64,000 nt of DNA from JBBDSV01 sp040904785. GTDB taxonomy: Bacteria > Actinomycetota > Nitriliruptoria > Nitriliruptorales > Nitriliruptoraceae. Location of the stretch: the NCBI GenBank assembly GCA_040904785.1, contig JBBDSV010000097.1, positions 3,589 to 67,588 on the forward strand, written 5' to 3'. The translations under genes and the position numbers were made by a program. Shown here piece by piece: positions 18,959 through 28,486 of the stretch. The notes below the pieces were generated by a model. It searched no databases. It saw nothing but the letters and a program-made list of their open reading frames with translations, and was not told the DNA's origin. Each line of letters starts with the position of its first letter. The stretch's first letter is position 1.

Positions 18959-19786
18959 TCATACGCCGGCGGCTTCCCGCAGGGTGACCACGGACAAGCC
19001 TTCGTCGAGGACCACCCGGACGAGCCGCCGCACGAGCGGCAGATCGTGGCGCCCAGCCCATACCGGATGGTCGTAGACGACGGCGGGATCCGCACTCTCG
19101 AGCACCCGCCGGCGGAAGTCGGCGACGATGACGTCCTCATCGTGGCCGAGCGCACGCATCCATTCGAGGTAGCCGACGCCACCGGGCTCACCGAGAATGG
19201 TCGTGGCCACGTCGGGCAGCACACCGGAGGTGTCGACCGCGTCAAGATCGTGCCCGTGGCGGTCAGCGAGATAGCGGAAGCCCGCGGCGGCGGCGATCTC
19301 GGGCAGGCCTTCCGGCTGCACCCACGCGGGCGATGCGAACCCCGCGGGCTGGGGCACGCCAGCGCGGGCGAGCGCCGCCCGGCCCCAGTCGAGCTCTTCG
19401 GCGAGCCGAGCCACGTCCCACCGCTCTGCGTGCCGCTGCCAGGCGCCGTGATTGCGCCCACCGTGCAGGCCGATCTCGTGGCCCGCGTCGCGGAGTCGCG
19501 CGATCGCCGAGCGCCGGCGAGCACCGATGCGCGGATTGCCGAGCACGATGCGGGCGACACCTGCGCGCCCGAGCTTGACGTACGGGTCGAGTGACGGCGC
19601 CGCCGCATCGGTCGCCGTGTACCGCCAGTCGCCCAGCGCCGCGACGCGCTCCGTGGCGCGTCCCATATGGACGAAGAACGTGAAGGAAACGGCGAACTCG
19701 GCCGCAACAGCGGCAAGCGCGTCCGAGGCCGCGCCGAGACAACGGTGGGTGTCGACATCGAAGCGGAAGCACACCCGCTGTGCCAC
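18959..19786 (-). CDS. Polysaccharide deacetylase (NodB-like)
   Basis: A 275-residue CE4-type deacetylase without a signal peptide. The N-terminal FRFDVDTHRC carries the paired Asp residues of the family and GHEIGLHGGRNHGAW gives the zinc-binding histidines; the C-terminus has VVYDHPVWAGRH with the general-acid His. The overall pattern is closest to cytoplasmic ArnD/PuuE-like enzymes. A strong aaggaggg precedes the GTG start at 19786 by six bases. It is upstream of the spherulin-4-like gene on the same strand with 160 bases between. It may deacetylate a GlcNAc/GalNAc polymer or a lipid-linked precursor. Confidence 0.83.
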   Translation of the reverse strand: MAQRVCFRFDVDTHRCLGAASDALAAVAAEFAVSFTFFVHMGRATERVAALGDWRYTATDAAAPSLDPYVKLGRAGVARIVLGNPRIGARRRSAIARLRDAGHEIGLHGGRNHGAWQRHAERWDVARLAEELDWGRAALARAGVPQPAGFASPAWVQPEGLPEIAAAAGFRYLADRHGHDLDAVDTSGVLPDVATTILGEPGGVGYLEWMRALGHDEDVIVADFRRRVLESADPAVVYDHPVWAGRHDLPLVRRLVRVVLDEGLSVVTLREAAGV

Positions 19787-19903
19787 GTTGTCCCTCCTTC
19801 GCCGTTTGGCGCACTCTAAGGCGCACGACGCGTGAGACGCCGACGCCGGGCGGCGAGCGTCTCACGCGCTACGGTCATGCGCCCCGGCGAGGTGTGGCTC
19901 GTG

Positions 19904-20981
19904 ATGCCTGTGTGCGTCTTCTGCGGCACGGCCGCCGAGTACATCAAGCTCGCGCCCGTCCTCCGCCGTTTCGACCGCGAGCGGATCGCCTATCGCCTGA
20001 TCGATTCAGGCCAGCACGCCGCGTCGGCTGTCGAGGTTCGTGCGGAACACGGCATCCGCTCCCCCGACGTGATGCTTGGTGGTCGCGACGATGTCGACAG
20101 CCTCGTCGACGCCGTGAGCTGGATGTTGCGCATGGCTCGCACCCTGGCGTCGCGTCGTCGGCTGCGCAAAGAAGTGTTCGCCGGCTCCTCTGGCGTGTGT
20201 GTCGTCCACGGCGACACCCTGACGACGCTCGCGGCGACGGCCATGGCGCGCCGCACCGGATTCGCCGTCGCACACATCGAATCGGGCTTGCGGTCGAGGT
20301 CGTGGCTCCATCCCTTCCCCGAGGAGGCGATTCGCGTTGCGGTGATGCGCCGCGCGCAACTGCTCTTTCCGCCCGACGCCACCGCGACCGCCAATCTGGA
20401 GGCGATGGAGGTCACCGGCGACATCGTCGAACTACCGGCCAACACGATCGTCGAGTCTCTGGCGGCGGTTGTCGGCGAGCGCCTCGAAGATCCGGGCGGC
20501 GGACCGGCCCTGCTCACGCTGCATCGTGTCGAGAACCTGCATCGACGTCGGCGGCTCACCGCGTTCGTCGCGGCCGNNNNNNNNNNCGCGCGACTGGCCG
20601 GTGACGTTCCTGCTGCATCGGCCAACCGCGGTGATCCTCGCCCGCACAGGGCTCGACCGACAGCTCGAGGACGCCGGCGTGATGCTGCGCCCGCTCACGC
20701 GCCATGACGCCTTCGTCGCGGCGCTCGCCCGGGCCCCGTTCGTCATCACCGACGGAGGCTCGATCCAGGAAGAAGCCGCCGCACTCGGCGTCCCGTGTCT
20801 GTTGTGGCGTTCGCGCACCGAACGACCCGATGGTGTCGGCGCAAACGTCGTGCTTGGCCGTTACGACGCGGCGACGACCCGCGGGTTCCTCGCCGATCCC
20901 GAACGCTTTCGCCGACAGGCAGCAGACTTGACCGCCGAACCGTCGCGCACCATCGTCGAGGCGCTGCGCGGCCTCGAGTGA
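19904..20981 (+). CDS. wecB: UDP-N-acetylglucosamine 2-epimerase (non-hydrolysing), interrupted by a 10-N gap
   Basis: Converts UDP-GlcNAc to UDP-ManNAc for surface polysaccharides. Before the gap: CVFCGTAAEYIKLAPVLRRF (the GTRPEAIK region, here with AA for RP), VVHGDTLTTLAATAMA, AHIESGLRSRSW and LLTLHRVENL. After the gap: FVITDGGSIQEEAAALGVP and TERPDGVGANVVLG, the C-terminal signature. The two halves are in different frames only because the 10-N spacer is not a multiple of three; a true gap of 9, 12 and so on restores one frame. The ATG at 19904 has gaggtg nine bases upstream; 19877 is another option. Confidence 0.88.
20577..20586. other. 10-N gap inside wecB
   Basis: A small estimated-length gap. 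The frame before (codons at positions 2 modulo 3) and after (0 modulo 3) are both clearly WecB-like, so the real missing length should be a multiple of three. Confidence 0.97.
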
Positions 20982-21007
20982 GCGCCGCGAGCGGCCGCAG
21001 CGGATTG

Positions 21008-21373
21008 TCACTCGGTGTCGCGCGACTCGTGCTCGTGGTGGACTTCGACCTCGAGCCGGAGCAGCGCGACCTCTTCGGACAGCGTGCGTGTCTCGGACTC
21101 GAGCCGTGAGATCTCCCACGACAGGTGGACGATCGAGGCCAGCAGCACGAGGATCGCGAGGAAGAACAGCGCGTTGACGGGCTCGATGATCGACAGCGTC
21201 GTCGCGATCCACTCGAGCAGTCCCGGAGCGAAGGCGAGCACGACCATGCCCGCCGCGAGCACCAGGAACTGCACCGCATACTTGTCACGGATCTGCCGCC
21301 GCCGCACCAGTTCGAGCACGAACAGCGCCGTGGCAACCGCCGCGATCAGCGTGAGCAGATGGGCACCGGTCAT
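21008..21373 (-). CDS. DUF2304 membrane protein
   Basis: A 121-residue protein with three membrane helices (LLTLIAAVATALFVLELV, AVQFLVLAAGMVVLAFA and ALFFLAILVLLASIVHLSW) joined by the basic RRRQIRDKYAV loop typical of DUF2304, then a short coiled coil ending in an acidic tail. DUF2304 proteins commonly sit beside GT2 dolichyl-phosphate-mannose-synthase-like enzymes and probably help present the lipid-linked sugar. Here its start overlaps the GT2 stop by four bases (ATGA), the last link in the long coupled operon. Confidence 0.82.
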   Translation of the reverse strand: MTGAHLLTLIAAVATALFVLELVRRRQIRDKYAVQFLVLAAGMVVLAFAPGLLEWIATTLSIIEPVNALFFLAILVLLASIVHLSWEISRLESETRTLSEEVALLRLEVEVHHEHESRDTE

Positions 21374-22128
21374 GTCGATTCCTTTCCGGCATCCGCGGAC
21401 GCCGCAGTGGCGAACGGCCAACGCTGGAAGCGTGACAACCCGATCATTGCGACCGCGCGCAGAACGTAGATGACGCCCTTTACGACCGTCTGGCTCGGCG
21501 TTCCACCGGCCCGCTGGTGCATCGTCACCGGCACCTCGGCGACTCGCAGCCCGCTTCTCGCGGCGATGACGAGCGCCTCGACCGTGTCGCCGAGATACTC
21601 CACCGGATATACGCGCGCGAAGATCGCGACGGCACGTGGACCGATCGCGCGAAAGCCCGAGGTGACGTCGGTCAACAGCGTGCCGGTGACGCGACTCAGA
21701 CGCCGGGCGAGCCAACGCATGACTGCCCGCCGCAGTCGGCCGACCGCGTAGCCGCCCTGCCCCGCGAATCGCGAACCGACGACGACGTCGGCATGTTCGA
21801 GCGCGGCCAGCAGTGCAGGGACGTCTTCGGGGGAATGCTGCCCATCGGCGTCGATCTGCACCACCGCGTCGAACCCGTTACGTGCCGCGAACCGGTAGCC
21901 GACCCGCATGGCACCGCCGACCCCGAGGTTGTAGGGCAGCGACAGGACCTGTGCGCCGGCTTGGCGTGCCACGGCGGCGGTGGCGTCGGCGGAGCCGTCG
22001 TCGACGACGAGGATCGCCGCGTCGGAGATCGCCGTGCGCACACGCGTGACGACGTCGCCGACGCTGGCTTGCTCGTTGTAGGCAGGCGTGACGACGAGGA
22101 CGCGTCGCGGAGTACGGCCGGTGGTCAT
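21370..22128 (-). CDS. Family 2 glycosyltransferase (polyprenyl-phosphate sugar synthase-like)
   Basis: A 252-residue GT2 enzyme: VLVVTPAYNEQASVGDVV start, VVDDGSADATAAVA, the DxD metal site in VVQIDADGQHSPED, and VVVGSRFAGQGG followed by a TDVTSGFRAIG acceptor segment. This is the pattern of DPM1-like transferases that move a sugar from a nucleotide to polyprenyl phosphate. With the DUF2304 partner it probably supplies the lipid-linked sugar used by the two GT-C-like giant membrane proteins of the same operon (inference). ATGA overlaps link it to both neighbours. Confidence 0.9.
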   Translation of the reverse strand: MTTGRTPRRVLVVTPAYNEQASVGDVVTRVRTAISDAAILVVDDGSADATAAVARQAGAQVLSLPYNLGVGGAMRVGYRFAARNGFDAVVQIDADGQHSPEDVPALLAALEHADVVVGSRFAGQGGYAVGRLRRAVMRWLARRLSRVTGTLLTDVTSGFRAIGPRAVAIFARVYPVEYLGDTVEALVIAARSGLRVAEVPVTMHQRAGGTPSQTVVKGVIYVLRAVAMIGLSRFQRWPFATAASADAGKEST

Positions 22129-22799
22129 CGCTTCCTCGTCGGAGAGGCAACATTCTCCCGCATCGACCGTGCGTGTGCGACGACGTTGAGGGGTCCGAAC
22201 CACGGCACGGGCACGTCATCGACGTCGCCGGGGGTCTGCCGAGGCGCGGCGAGCCGCCGCGGCAGCCGCCGCAGTTCTTCCGGCGTGATGCCACGGAATG
22301 GCCCAGCGATCACACGCTTGGCGATGTGTGCCGGAAGCTGGAACACCGATCCGACGAACCACAGATCGACCTGTGCGAAATGCGGTGCGAGCATCGTGAA
22401 CAGTTGTCGCGGCGCGATCCGCCAGCGGTCGGCCTCGCGGTCGTGCGGTGGGTAAAGCCAGGGCACCATGAGGACGAGGTCCCCATCCGGCCGCAGCGCA
22501 CGCCGAAACTCGTCCAAGCTGGCGTGCGGATCGGCCGCGTAATGAAGGGCACCGAGGCACAACGCGAGCTCGTAGTCGCCCACGTGGCCCGCCGGCAATG
22601 GGGTGTCGATATCCCAGATCTCGTGCGGCGGCTCGATATCGAGTCCGGCATAGTCATCGAAGCCGAGCGCGCGGATCCAGCCGCTGCCCGCGGCGATGTC
22701 GAGTGTGCGGCGTGACGCCAAGGGTTCGAGGACGGCATGCAATGTGGCGAGATAGCTCGCGAGGAATGGGTCGAACCGGACACCGGCCTGCCTCGTCAT
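22125..22799 (-). CDS. SAM-dependent methyltransferase in polysaccharide operon
   Basis: A 224-residue class I methyltransferase. The SAM loop is LDIAAGSGWIRALG, followed by YAGLDIEPPHEIWD, LALCLGALHYAADPHASL and LRPDGDLVLMVPWLYPPHDR, close to Methyltransf_11. Overlaps of four bases join it to the flippase-kinase gene upstream and the GT2 gene downstream, so it belongs to the exopolysaccharide operon and probably caps or decorates the glycan. The acceptor is not known. Confidence 0.82.
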   Translation of the reverse strand: MTRQAGVRFDPFLASYLATLHAVLEPLASRRTLDIAAGSGWIRALGFDDYAGLDIEPPHEIWDIDTPLPAGHVGDYELALCLGALHYAADPHASLDEFRRALRPDGDLVLMVPWLYPPHDREADRWRIAPRQLFTMLAPHFAQVDLWFVGSVFQLPAHIAKRVIAGPFRGITPEELRRLPRRLAAPRQTPGDVDDVPVPWFGPLNVVAHARSMRENVASPTRKR

Positions 22800-25300
22800 G
22801 GTCGATCTCCCTCAGTCGTCGTCGGTGCCGAGGCTTGGATCGTCGCGATGACCCGCTCAAGTGCAGACGCCGTGCCGTCGAAGGCGACCGGATCGATCCG
22901 TGCGCGTGCGAGTGCGGCCGCGATCAGGACGCGATCTTCCTCGAGTGTCGGCAGCCGCGGCGGATCCACACCCGGGCTCGACGCTGCACGTGTCGCCACG
23001 AGCACCGCAGCGCTCGGTAGATCGACGACCGCGCGCCCGGCGATGGTGGCCGCGAGCTCGTCGATCGTCGGCGCCGCGCCATCGCCGAGGACGACGACCT
23101 GGGCGATCGGCGCGGTGCCGTCCGCCAGCCCGGCGCCGGGTATGACCGTGCCGACATCGGTGACTTCGGCACCCCAGCGCCACGCGGCTGTTGCCAACTG
23201 ATCGAGCACGACCGCCGCGCGGCGCCACCGACGCGCGAAGCGAGACAAGCCCGCCAGCGTCTGCACGGTCACGTCACGTCCGTCGGTAGCCACGTCTGCA
23301 GCCAGCGAGTGACGGACCTGGTCCCGAACGACCATCAGCGGGCAGGCCGCGGCGACACCGTCTGGCGTGAGCGCGACCCAGTCGTCGCCGACGAGCGTCG
23401 CACCGTGCCGCAGCAGTTCGACGACCACCCGGGTCTTGCCCACGGCCGAAGGCGCGACGAGCGCGATGCGACGCCCGTCATACTCGACGACCGTCAACCG
23501 CGCGAGTGTGCCGCCGTGCGCGAAGAGCAGTGTGCGCATCAGCGGGAGCTGAACCCAGGTTTGGAACACGTGCACGTCGAGTCGGGGATCGAGTTCGACG
23601 TCAACCTGATCCTGACCGTCGAATGTCATGCGTGCCGCGTGCCCGGCGTGGTCTACGGCGAGTATCGCACCGTGGTCGACGCGCAATGGGTGGCCGTGCA
23701 CGCGCAACCCCGTCACGTCGACTCCGGTGCGCCAGTGCACCGTCAGTGACGCATCCGTGTCGGCGGTCACCCGGGGAAGATAGTCGAACGCGCGGACGAC
23801 GAGCGACCGAGCCAGGTCCGGTTCGGCTTCGACGGCGACCGCCACCGGTCCCGCCTGACGCATCCCGTTGACCGCCACGGTCGCGCCCGGATCGTGCGCA
23901 ACGTCCCAGGCGTCGTGGAGCAGGCGACGAACCGGCATCGTGGTGCTGACGACCGCGGCGACGGCCACTCCGGCGACGACTTCGACGATGAGACCGCCCG
24001 GGGTGATCCACGCGACGACCCCGACGCCGAGGGCGACGACAACCGCGAGTCCGAGACCGGTCGGCAATGGCGGTCGCTGAGCACGGGTGGCGGTGGCCAT
24101 GACGGTGAAGTAGGCAAGGTCGGCGACGAGCGTCGCCGCGACCGCACCCCAGAGCCCGAAGGGCGGTACGAGCGACAGCGCGAGCGTGACCTTGACCGCG
24201 GCGACGATGCCGACGACGCCGACGCGCCGCCACTGTCGGTCGACGGCGTAGAGCGCGACACCGCCGAGGTTTGCCATCGATCGCAACGGCACCGCGAAGG
24301 CGAGTGCGATCAGCACCGGCGTTCCGGCGCGGAACTCTGCGCCGAAAACCTCGGGAAGCAGGTCGGGACCGACCGCGACCAAGCCGGCGAGCGCGGTGAC
24401 GGCGACGAGCGTCTGCATCCGCCACACGGTGCCGTACGCGCCACGCAACTGCCGAGCGGAGGTGTCCCACGCGCGGGCGAACGCGGGATACGCGGCACGG
24501 CCGATCTCGCTGAGCGCGTCGGTGGACGTGGCCACGACGATTGCCGCCGCGCTGTAGATCCCGACCTGCTCGGTGGCGACGAACAGCCCGAGGATGACGA
24601 CGTCCGCGCGCTGCAGTGCGAGCTGCAACGCGCGCACGCTCGCCATCGGCGCCGATGTCCGCAACACGGCCACCCAACGGAGGTCACCCGCGGCGCGCGG
24701 AAGCGGTGGCAGCCGACGGTGAACGACCGCGGCGACGATCAGATTGACGACGCGGCCGACCGACATCGCGCCGAGCACGCTGGCGACGCCGCCGCCGGCA
24801 GACAGCACCCACGTGGCGAGTGCGAGGGTCACAATGCCGTCGAGCGCCTCGGTCAGCGCTTCGAGTTCCATGCGTTCCCGAGCGCTGAAGGTCGCGTTCA
24901 TGATCTGCACCGGTCCGGTGAGTGCGACGAACGGCGCGGCGGCGATGACGGCCAGCACGGTCGAGCGTTCCGCGGCGACGAGTGCGACGCCACCGACGAA
25001 CAACCCGGCGGCGAGCAGCCCCACCGTCGCGGTGAGCGGGATCGCGATGCGCAGGTCAACGCGCGGTCGGGCCCGGCTGAGCTCGCGAATCAGCAGCGTG
25101 TCGACGCCGGCGGGCGCGAGGTAGGCGACGATGCCTGCGACCATCCACACGACGGCGAACGTGCCGAATGCCTCCGCGCCGAGCGCGCGGGCGACGACGA
25201 CCGCGACCAGCGCCTTGGCACCCTGTCCGGCGACGAAGCTCACGAGGCGATTGCCGGAGTTGCGCACGACTCGACGCGGCGAGAAGTCGAGTGCGCTCAT
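22796..25300 (-). CDS. Fusion: Wzx-like flippase with C-terminal HprK-like P-loop domain
   Basis: An 834-residue two-part protein. Residues 1 to about 470 are a polysaccharide flippase of the MATE/MOP superfamily: NSGNRLVSFVAGQGAKALVA at the start, repeated membrane helices, LQRADVVILGLFVATEQVGIYS and FGAEFRAGTPVLIALAFAVP are typical Wzx/RfbX segments. After a short linker and a beta-rich stretch, residues about 540-834 carry a P-loop APSAVGKTRVVVELL (near 613) and HGATLVGDDWVALTPDG, the pattern of HPr-kinase-related proteins. A single polypeptide joining a lipid-linked glycan flippase to such a kinase-like domain is unusual. The gene is translationally coupled (ATGA) on both sides. Confidence 0.85.
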   Translation of the reverse strand: MSALDFSPRRVVRNSGNRLVSFVAGQGAKALVAVVVARALGAEAFGTFAVVWMVAGIVAYLAPAGVDTLLIRELSRARPRVDLRIAIPLTATVGLLAAGLFVGGVALVAAERSTVLAVIAAAPFVALTGPVQIMNATFSARERMELEALTEALDGIVTLALATWVLSAGGGVASVLGAMSVGRVVNLIVAAVVHRRLPPLPRAAGDLRWVAVLRTSAPMASVRALQLALQRADVVILGLFVATEQVGIYSAAAIVVATSTDALSEIGRAAYPAFARAWDTSARQLRGAYGTVWRMQTLVAVTALAGLVAVGPDLLPEVFGAEFRAGTPVLIALAFAVPLRSMANLGGVALYAVDRQWRRVGVVGIVAAVKVTLALSLVPPFGLWGAVAATLVADLAYFTVMATATRAQRPPLPTGLGLAVVVALGVGVVAWITPGGLIVEVVAGVAVAAVVSTTMPVRRLLHDAWDVAHDPGATVAVNGMRQAGPVAVAVEAEPDLARSLVVRAFDYLPRVTADTDASLTVHWRTGVDVTGLRVHGHPLRVDHGAILAVDHAGHAARMTFDGQDQVDVELDPRLDVHVFQTWVQLPLMRTLLFAHGGTLARLTVVEYDGRRIALVAPSAVGKTRVVVELLRHGATLVGDDWVALTPDGVAAACPLMVVRDQVRHSLAADVATDGRDVTVQTLAGLSRFARRWRRAAVVLDQLATAAWRWGAEVTDVGTVIPGAGLADGTAPIAQVVVLGDGAAPTIDELAATIAGRAVVDLPSAAVLVATRAASSPGVDPPRLPTLEEDRVLIAAALARARIDPVAFDGTASALERVIATIQASAPTTTEGDRP

Positions 25301-27501
25301 GCGTCGTCCTCGAACACACCGGCACTGTCGACGGTGGTGTCGGACTCGTCGAAGTCCGGCTCGGGCAGCGCTTCGATGCGCGGTTGGATCTCCCGTGGCG
25401 AGGTCGGCCCCTCATCGAAGAGTTCGTTGCGCCGCCAGGTGTAGTCCGTGAACAGCTCGGCGTCCTGCTCGATCTGCACAGCCGGATTGCGTGCGACGCG
25501 ATAGACGCGGACGTGTTCGCCCTCGAGGTAGAGGGTGGTGTCGGGATTCGTCCGCCGACGCATCTCGGCCCACTCGTAGAGCACCGTCTGGATGCGGCCG
25601 CGCTTCTCGGGCACGAAGTAGTACTCCTCGGTGGCCGAATCCGGTTCGAGCACACGAACGGGATACGGGTCCATCTCGACGAAGACGAACGTGTCCGGCG
25701 TTGGGACGGGAACGATTTCCTCGTGCGGAACCTCGTCGATGTCGCGGGCGAACACCCACTGCTCGATGCTGAACCCATGGCCGGCGAGCACCTGACGAAC
25801 CGACGTCGGGCCGACGATCGTGTAGGTGCCCGCATCGAACTCCTCGCGGATCTCGCGAACGAACCGCACCATCTCGTCGTATTCGATCTGCTGCCGCTCG
25901 TAAGTCAGTCCTGACGCGACCGACGGCGAGGCAACGAGCAGGGTGAAGCCGCCGAGCGCGAGGAGGCCGACCAACGCGAGCGTCGCGACGCGCACGTACG
26001 ACACGCGCCGGGCGACGAGAATGCCGAGGCCACCGAGTCCCGCACCGAATGCCAGTGCGAGGGTCGGACCCATGAGTGTCGCGAGCCGCACGACGTAGAA
26101 CGATTCGACGCGGTAGGCGATCCCCGTAACGTCGTAGAGTCCGACCGTGAGTGCACCCACCGCGCTCAACCCGAGCAGTTGTGCCCCGTGGATGCGCGTC
26201 GCCGGGCGCACGATCAGCACGACGGCGGCGACGACCCCGACCGCGACGGCGACGATGGCGTACTCGCTCAGCCAGTTGTGGCCGAGCCACACAAGATCGC
26301 CGAAATCCTCGAGCAGTTCGGCCGTCTGTGTCGAACGATCGGAGATGCCCGACAGGTCGCCGAATGCGTCGCTGGCGCCGTAGCCGAGGTAGGCACTGAC
26401 CCCGAGCAGTTCGGCGACGGGGACGACGGCGATGCCGATGCCGACGCCGCTGACCGTCGCAATGCCGGCGCCGAACAGTTGCGCGAACCGGCGGGTGACC
26501 AGCGCCGCCGTTGTGGCACTCACACCGACGATAATCCCGAGCCACCCGGCCGAGATCGGGTGGCACATCGCCACGACGAAACCGGCCGCCGCCAGGGAAA
26601 GAACATTGCCGTTGAGTGCGATCCCGCCACCGGCCATCTGCAGCAACCGGCCCCCGCCGCGTTCGGTGACGGCGAGCACGGCGAAGACGACCGCACAGAA
26701 GGCGATCGCGAGCCCGAACTCCTGGGGAAGGAGCCCGATGTTGCGCTCCCACGGCACGCGCAGTTCCGGCATCGCGCCGAAGAGCCCGATCATTCCGGCG
26801 GCGAAGAACGCCGCACCAGGATTGCGGGTGAGCCGGACGACGGCGTAGTAGATGGCGAGCACGACAAACGTGCCCACCATCGGGCCGGAGAACCGGGCGA
26901 TGTCGAGGAAATCGGTAAACGGCGCGAAGACGCTGATCAGCGCGACGAGCGCAGCTAGACCCTGCGGATAGACCCCGTCCCCCCACACGATGCCCTGGGT
27001 GAAGTCGTTGGCCCAGGCCATGTGGACGTACGTGTCCGGCGGGCTGAGTGCCAGCGACGCGAACGCCTCGTGGGCGCGCAAGGCGTAGGTTGCGACGAAC
27101 AGCAGCACGACCGGAACGACGAGCAGCGCGATGCGGATACGGTCGCGCATTGGCGTGCGGACACGGTTGTCGAGTTCGTCGTCCTCGCCCCGCGAATACA
27201 GCCGCTGCAGCAGTCCGCCGAACCCGCCGAGCTGCTTCTTGTAGCGGGTCTGCCAGGCGATCACGAAAATGCAGACGAACAGCGAGACGCGGCTGTAGAT
27301 CCCGATGCCGGCGAGCACGTGCATCAGCACGATGACGATCGCGCACCACCGGACGAGGTTCGCGATCCAGGCGTCGAGCAGACTGCGCGTTCCCGCCGGG
27401 TACGGCAGCACAACCATCGGCAGCACCCCGAATGCCAGCGTCATGCCCAGCGCGACCCGCAGGAACGCCGTGACATCGGTGATCGACGCGTCGAAGGTCA
27501 C
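25297..27501 (-). CDS. Large polytopic membrane protein, GT-C-like, paralogue 2
   Basis: About 734 residues. Some 14 hydrophobic segments occupy residues 1 to about 545; the C-terminal 190 residues are a soluble domain. An early extracytoplasmic loop reads LSPPDTYVHMAWANDFTQG with the acidic residue expected in GT-C glycosyltransferases, and FFAAGMIGLFGAMPELR, LLPQEFGLAIAF and the TEEYYFVPEKRGRIQTVLYEW segment recur in the paralogue at 28487. GTG at 27501 is chosen because it makes a GTGA overlap with the lipoprotein gene, matching the rest of the operon. It may transfer polyprenyl-linked sugars or be part of an assembly complex; the activity is not proved by motifs. Confidence 0.7.
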   Translation of the reverse strand: MTFDASITDVTAFLRVALGMTLAFGVLPMVVLPYPAGTRSLLDAWIANLVRWCAIVIVLMHVLAGIGIYSRVSLFVCIFVIAWQTRYKKQLGGFGGLLQRLYSRGEDDELDNRVRTPMRDRIRIALLVVPVVLLFVATYALRAHEAFASLALSPPDTYVHMAWANDFTQGIVWGDGVYPQGLAALVALISVFAPFTDFLDIARFSGPMVGTFVVLAIYYAVVRLTRNPGAAFFAAGMIGLFGAMPELRVPWERNIGLLPQEFGLAIAFCAVVFAVLAVTERGGGRLLQMAGGGIALNGNVLSLAAAGFVVAMCHPISAGWLGIIVGVSATTAALVTRRFAQLFGAGIATVSGVGIGIAVVPVAELLGVSAYLGYGASDAFGDLSGISDRSTQTAELLEDFGDLVWLGHNWLSEYAIVAVAVGVVAAVVLIVRPATRIHGAQLLGLSAVGALTVGLYDVTGIAYRVESFYVVRLATLMGPTLALAFGAGLGGLGILVARRVSYVRVATLALVGLLALGGFTLLVASPSVASGLTYERQQIEYDEMVRFVREIREEFDAGTYTIVGPTSVRQVLAGHGFSIEQWVFARDIDEVPHEEIVPVPTPDTFVFVEMDPYPVRVLEPDSATEEYYFVPEKRGRIQTVLYEWAEMRRRTNPDTTLYLEGEHVRVYRVARNPAVQIEQDAELFTDYTWRRNELFDEGPTSPREIQPRIEALPEPDFDESDTTVDSAGVFEDDA

Positions 27502-28442
27502 TCGGCGGCCCGCCAGTCGGGCGCCCACGCGAGATTCTGCGTGACCGCCCAGCGCAGCTGGCCATCGGGGAACGCGCCGCCGTCGGTGCGGTAGACCGCG
27601 AGGTGGCCGGTGGAGAACGCGATGAACTCGTCGTCCGGCGAGTATGTGGGATATTCGTCCATGGAGTCGCTGCCGATGACGCGTTCTTGCGTATTTGTAG
27701 CAAGGTCAAGCGTCCAAATCTGCCATACGTCGTCGTCCCGGTCGGTCGCGAAGAGAATCTCGCGGCCGTCCGACGAGAATTGTGCGTACAGGTGTTGGCC
27801 TCCCTCACCACCCTCGGTCAGCGCCCGGTCGACGTCGGCGACGAGGTCGAGGACGCGCAGCTCGTAGGCATCCCCGTCCCGGTTGCTGTAGACGATGAAC
27901 CGGCCGTCGTTCGACCAGTCCGGAAACACACTGTGGCCGTCGGTGCTGCCGACCACCCGCGGTTCGCGTCCGCGGTCGACCGGCACTACGAACAGGCGCC
28001 AGTCGTAGTCGCCGTCGCGAATCGAGGCGAAGACCAACGAATCGCCATCGGGTGACCACCGCGGATAGTCATCGACGACCTCGCCGTCGGTGATCCGTGT
28101 GAGGTTCTCGCCGTCGCGGTCAACGACCCAGATGTGCGATCGGCCGTCCTCGGTGCCGAACGCGAATGCGATGCGTTGCCCATCGGGCGACCAGTTCGGC
28201 GACGTCGCATAGCCGCGCGGAAGCGGCAACCGTTCGCGCGTGGCCTCCCACAGATCATGGATAAACAGCGCTGACTGGCGCACGCCGCGCGTTTCGGCGT
28301 AGAGCAACTCGCCTGTGAGATATCCCGGTTGCAATTCTCCCTCGCGGATGCTGACGAGCCGCCGTTCACCGGTCGGTTCACACGCCACGGTGAGTGTCGC
28401 CGCGAGTAGCAGCACGATGAGTGTCCGGCCACGCAAGCGCAT
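27498..28442 (-). CDS. TolB/PD40-type beta-propeller lipoprotein
   Basis: A 314-residue lipoprotein. The leader (TLIVLLLAATLTVACEP) ends in a lipobox LTVAC. It carries about five PD40/WD40-like blades with the repeated SPDGQRIAF, SPDGDSLVF, SNDGRFIVY, SSDGREILF and SPDDEFIAF pattern, as in TolB. It would sit on the outer face of the membrane. Its place between two paralogous giant membrane proteins, overlapping one by four bases, suggests an extracytoplasmic partner in the same complex. A 44-base gap separates it from the upstream gene. Confidence 0.85.
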   Translation of the reverse strand: MRLRGRTLIVLLLAATLTVACEPTGERRLVSIREGELQPGYLTGELLYAETRGVRQSALFIHDLWEATRERLPLPRGYATSPNWSPDGQRIAFAFGTEDGRSHIWVVDRDGENLTRITDGEVVDDYPRWSPDGDSLVFASIRDGDYDWRLFVVPVDRGREPRVVGSTDGHSVFPDWSNDGRFIVYSNRDGDAYELRVLDLVADVDRALTEGGEGGQHLYAQFSSDGREILFATDRDDDVWQIWTLDLATNTQERVIGSDSMDEYPTYSPDDEFIAFSTGHLAVYRTDGGAFPDGQLRWAVTQNLAWAPDWRAAE

Positions 28443-28486
28443 CGCTGCCGCAGCGGACCGATGGCGCGCTCGTATTGGGCGCACCC

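Noticed and set aside
19832..20981. Frameshifted or broken wecB pseudogene
   Set aside because: The frame changes only at a 10-N gap of estimated length. Both halves keep conserved motifs, so the simplest reading is an intact gene.
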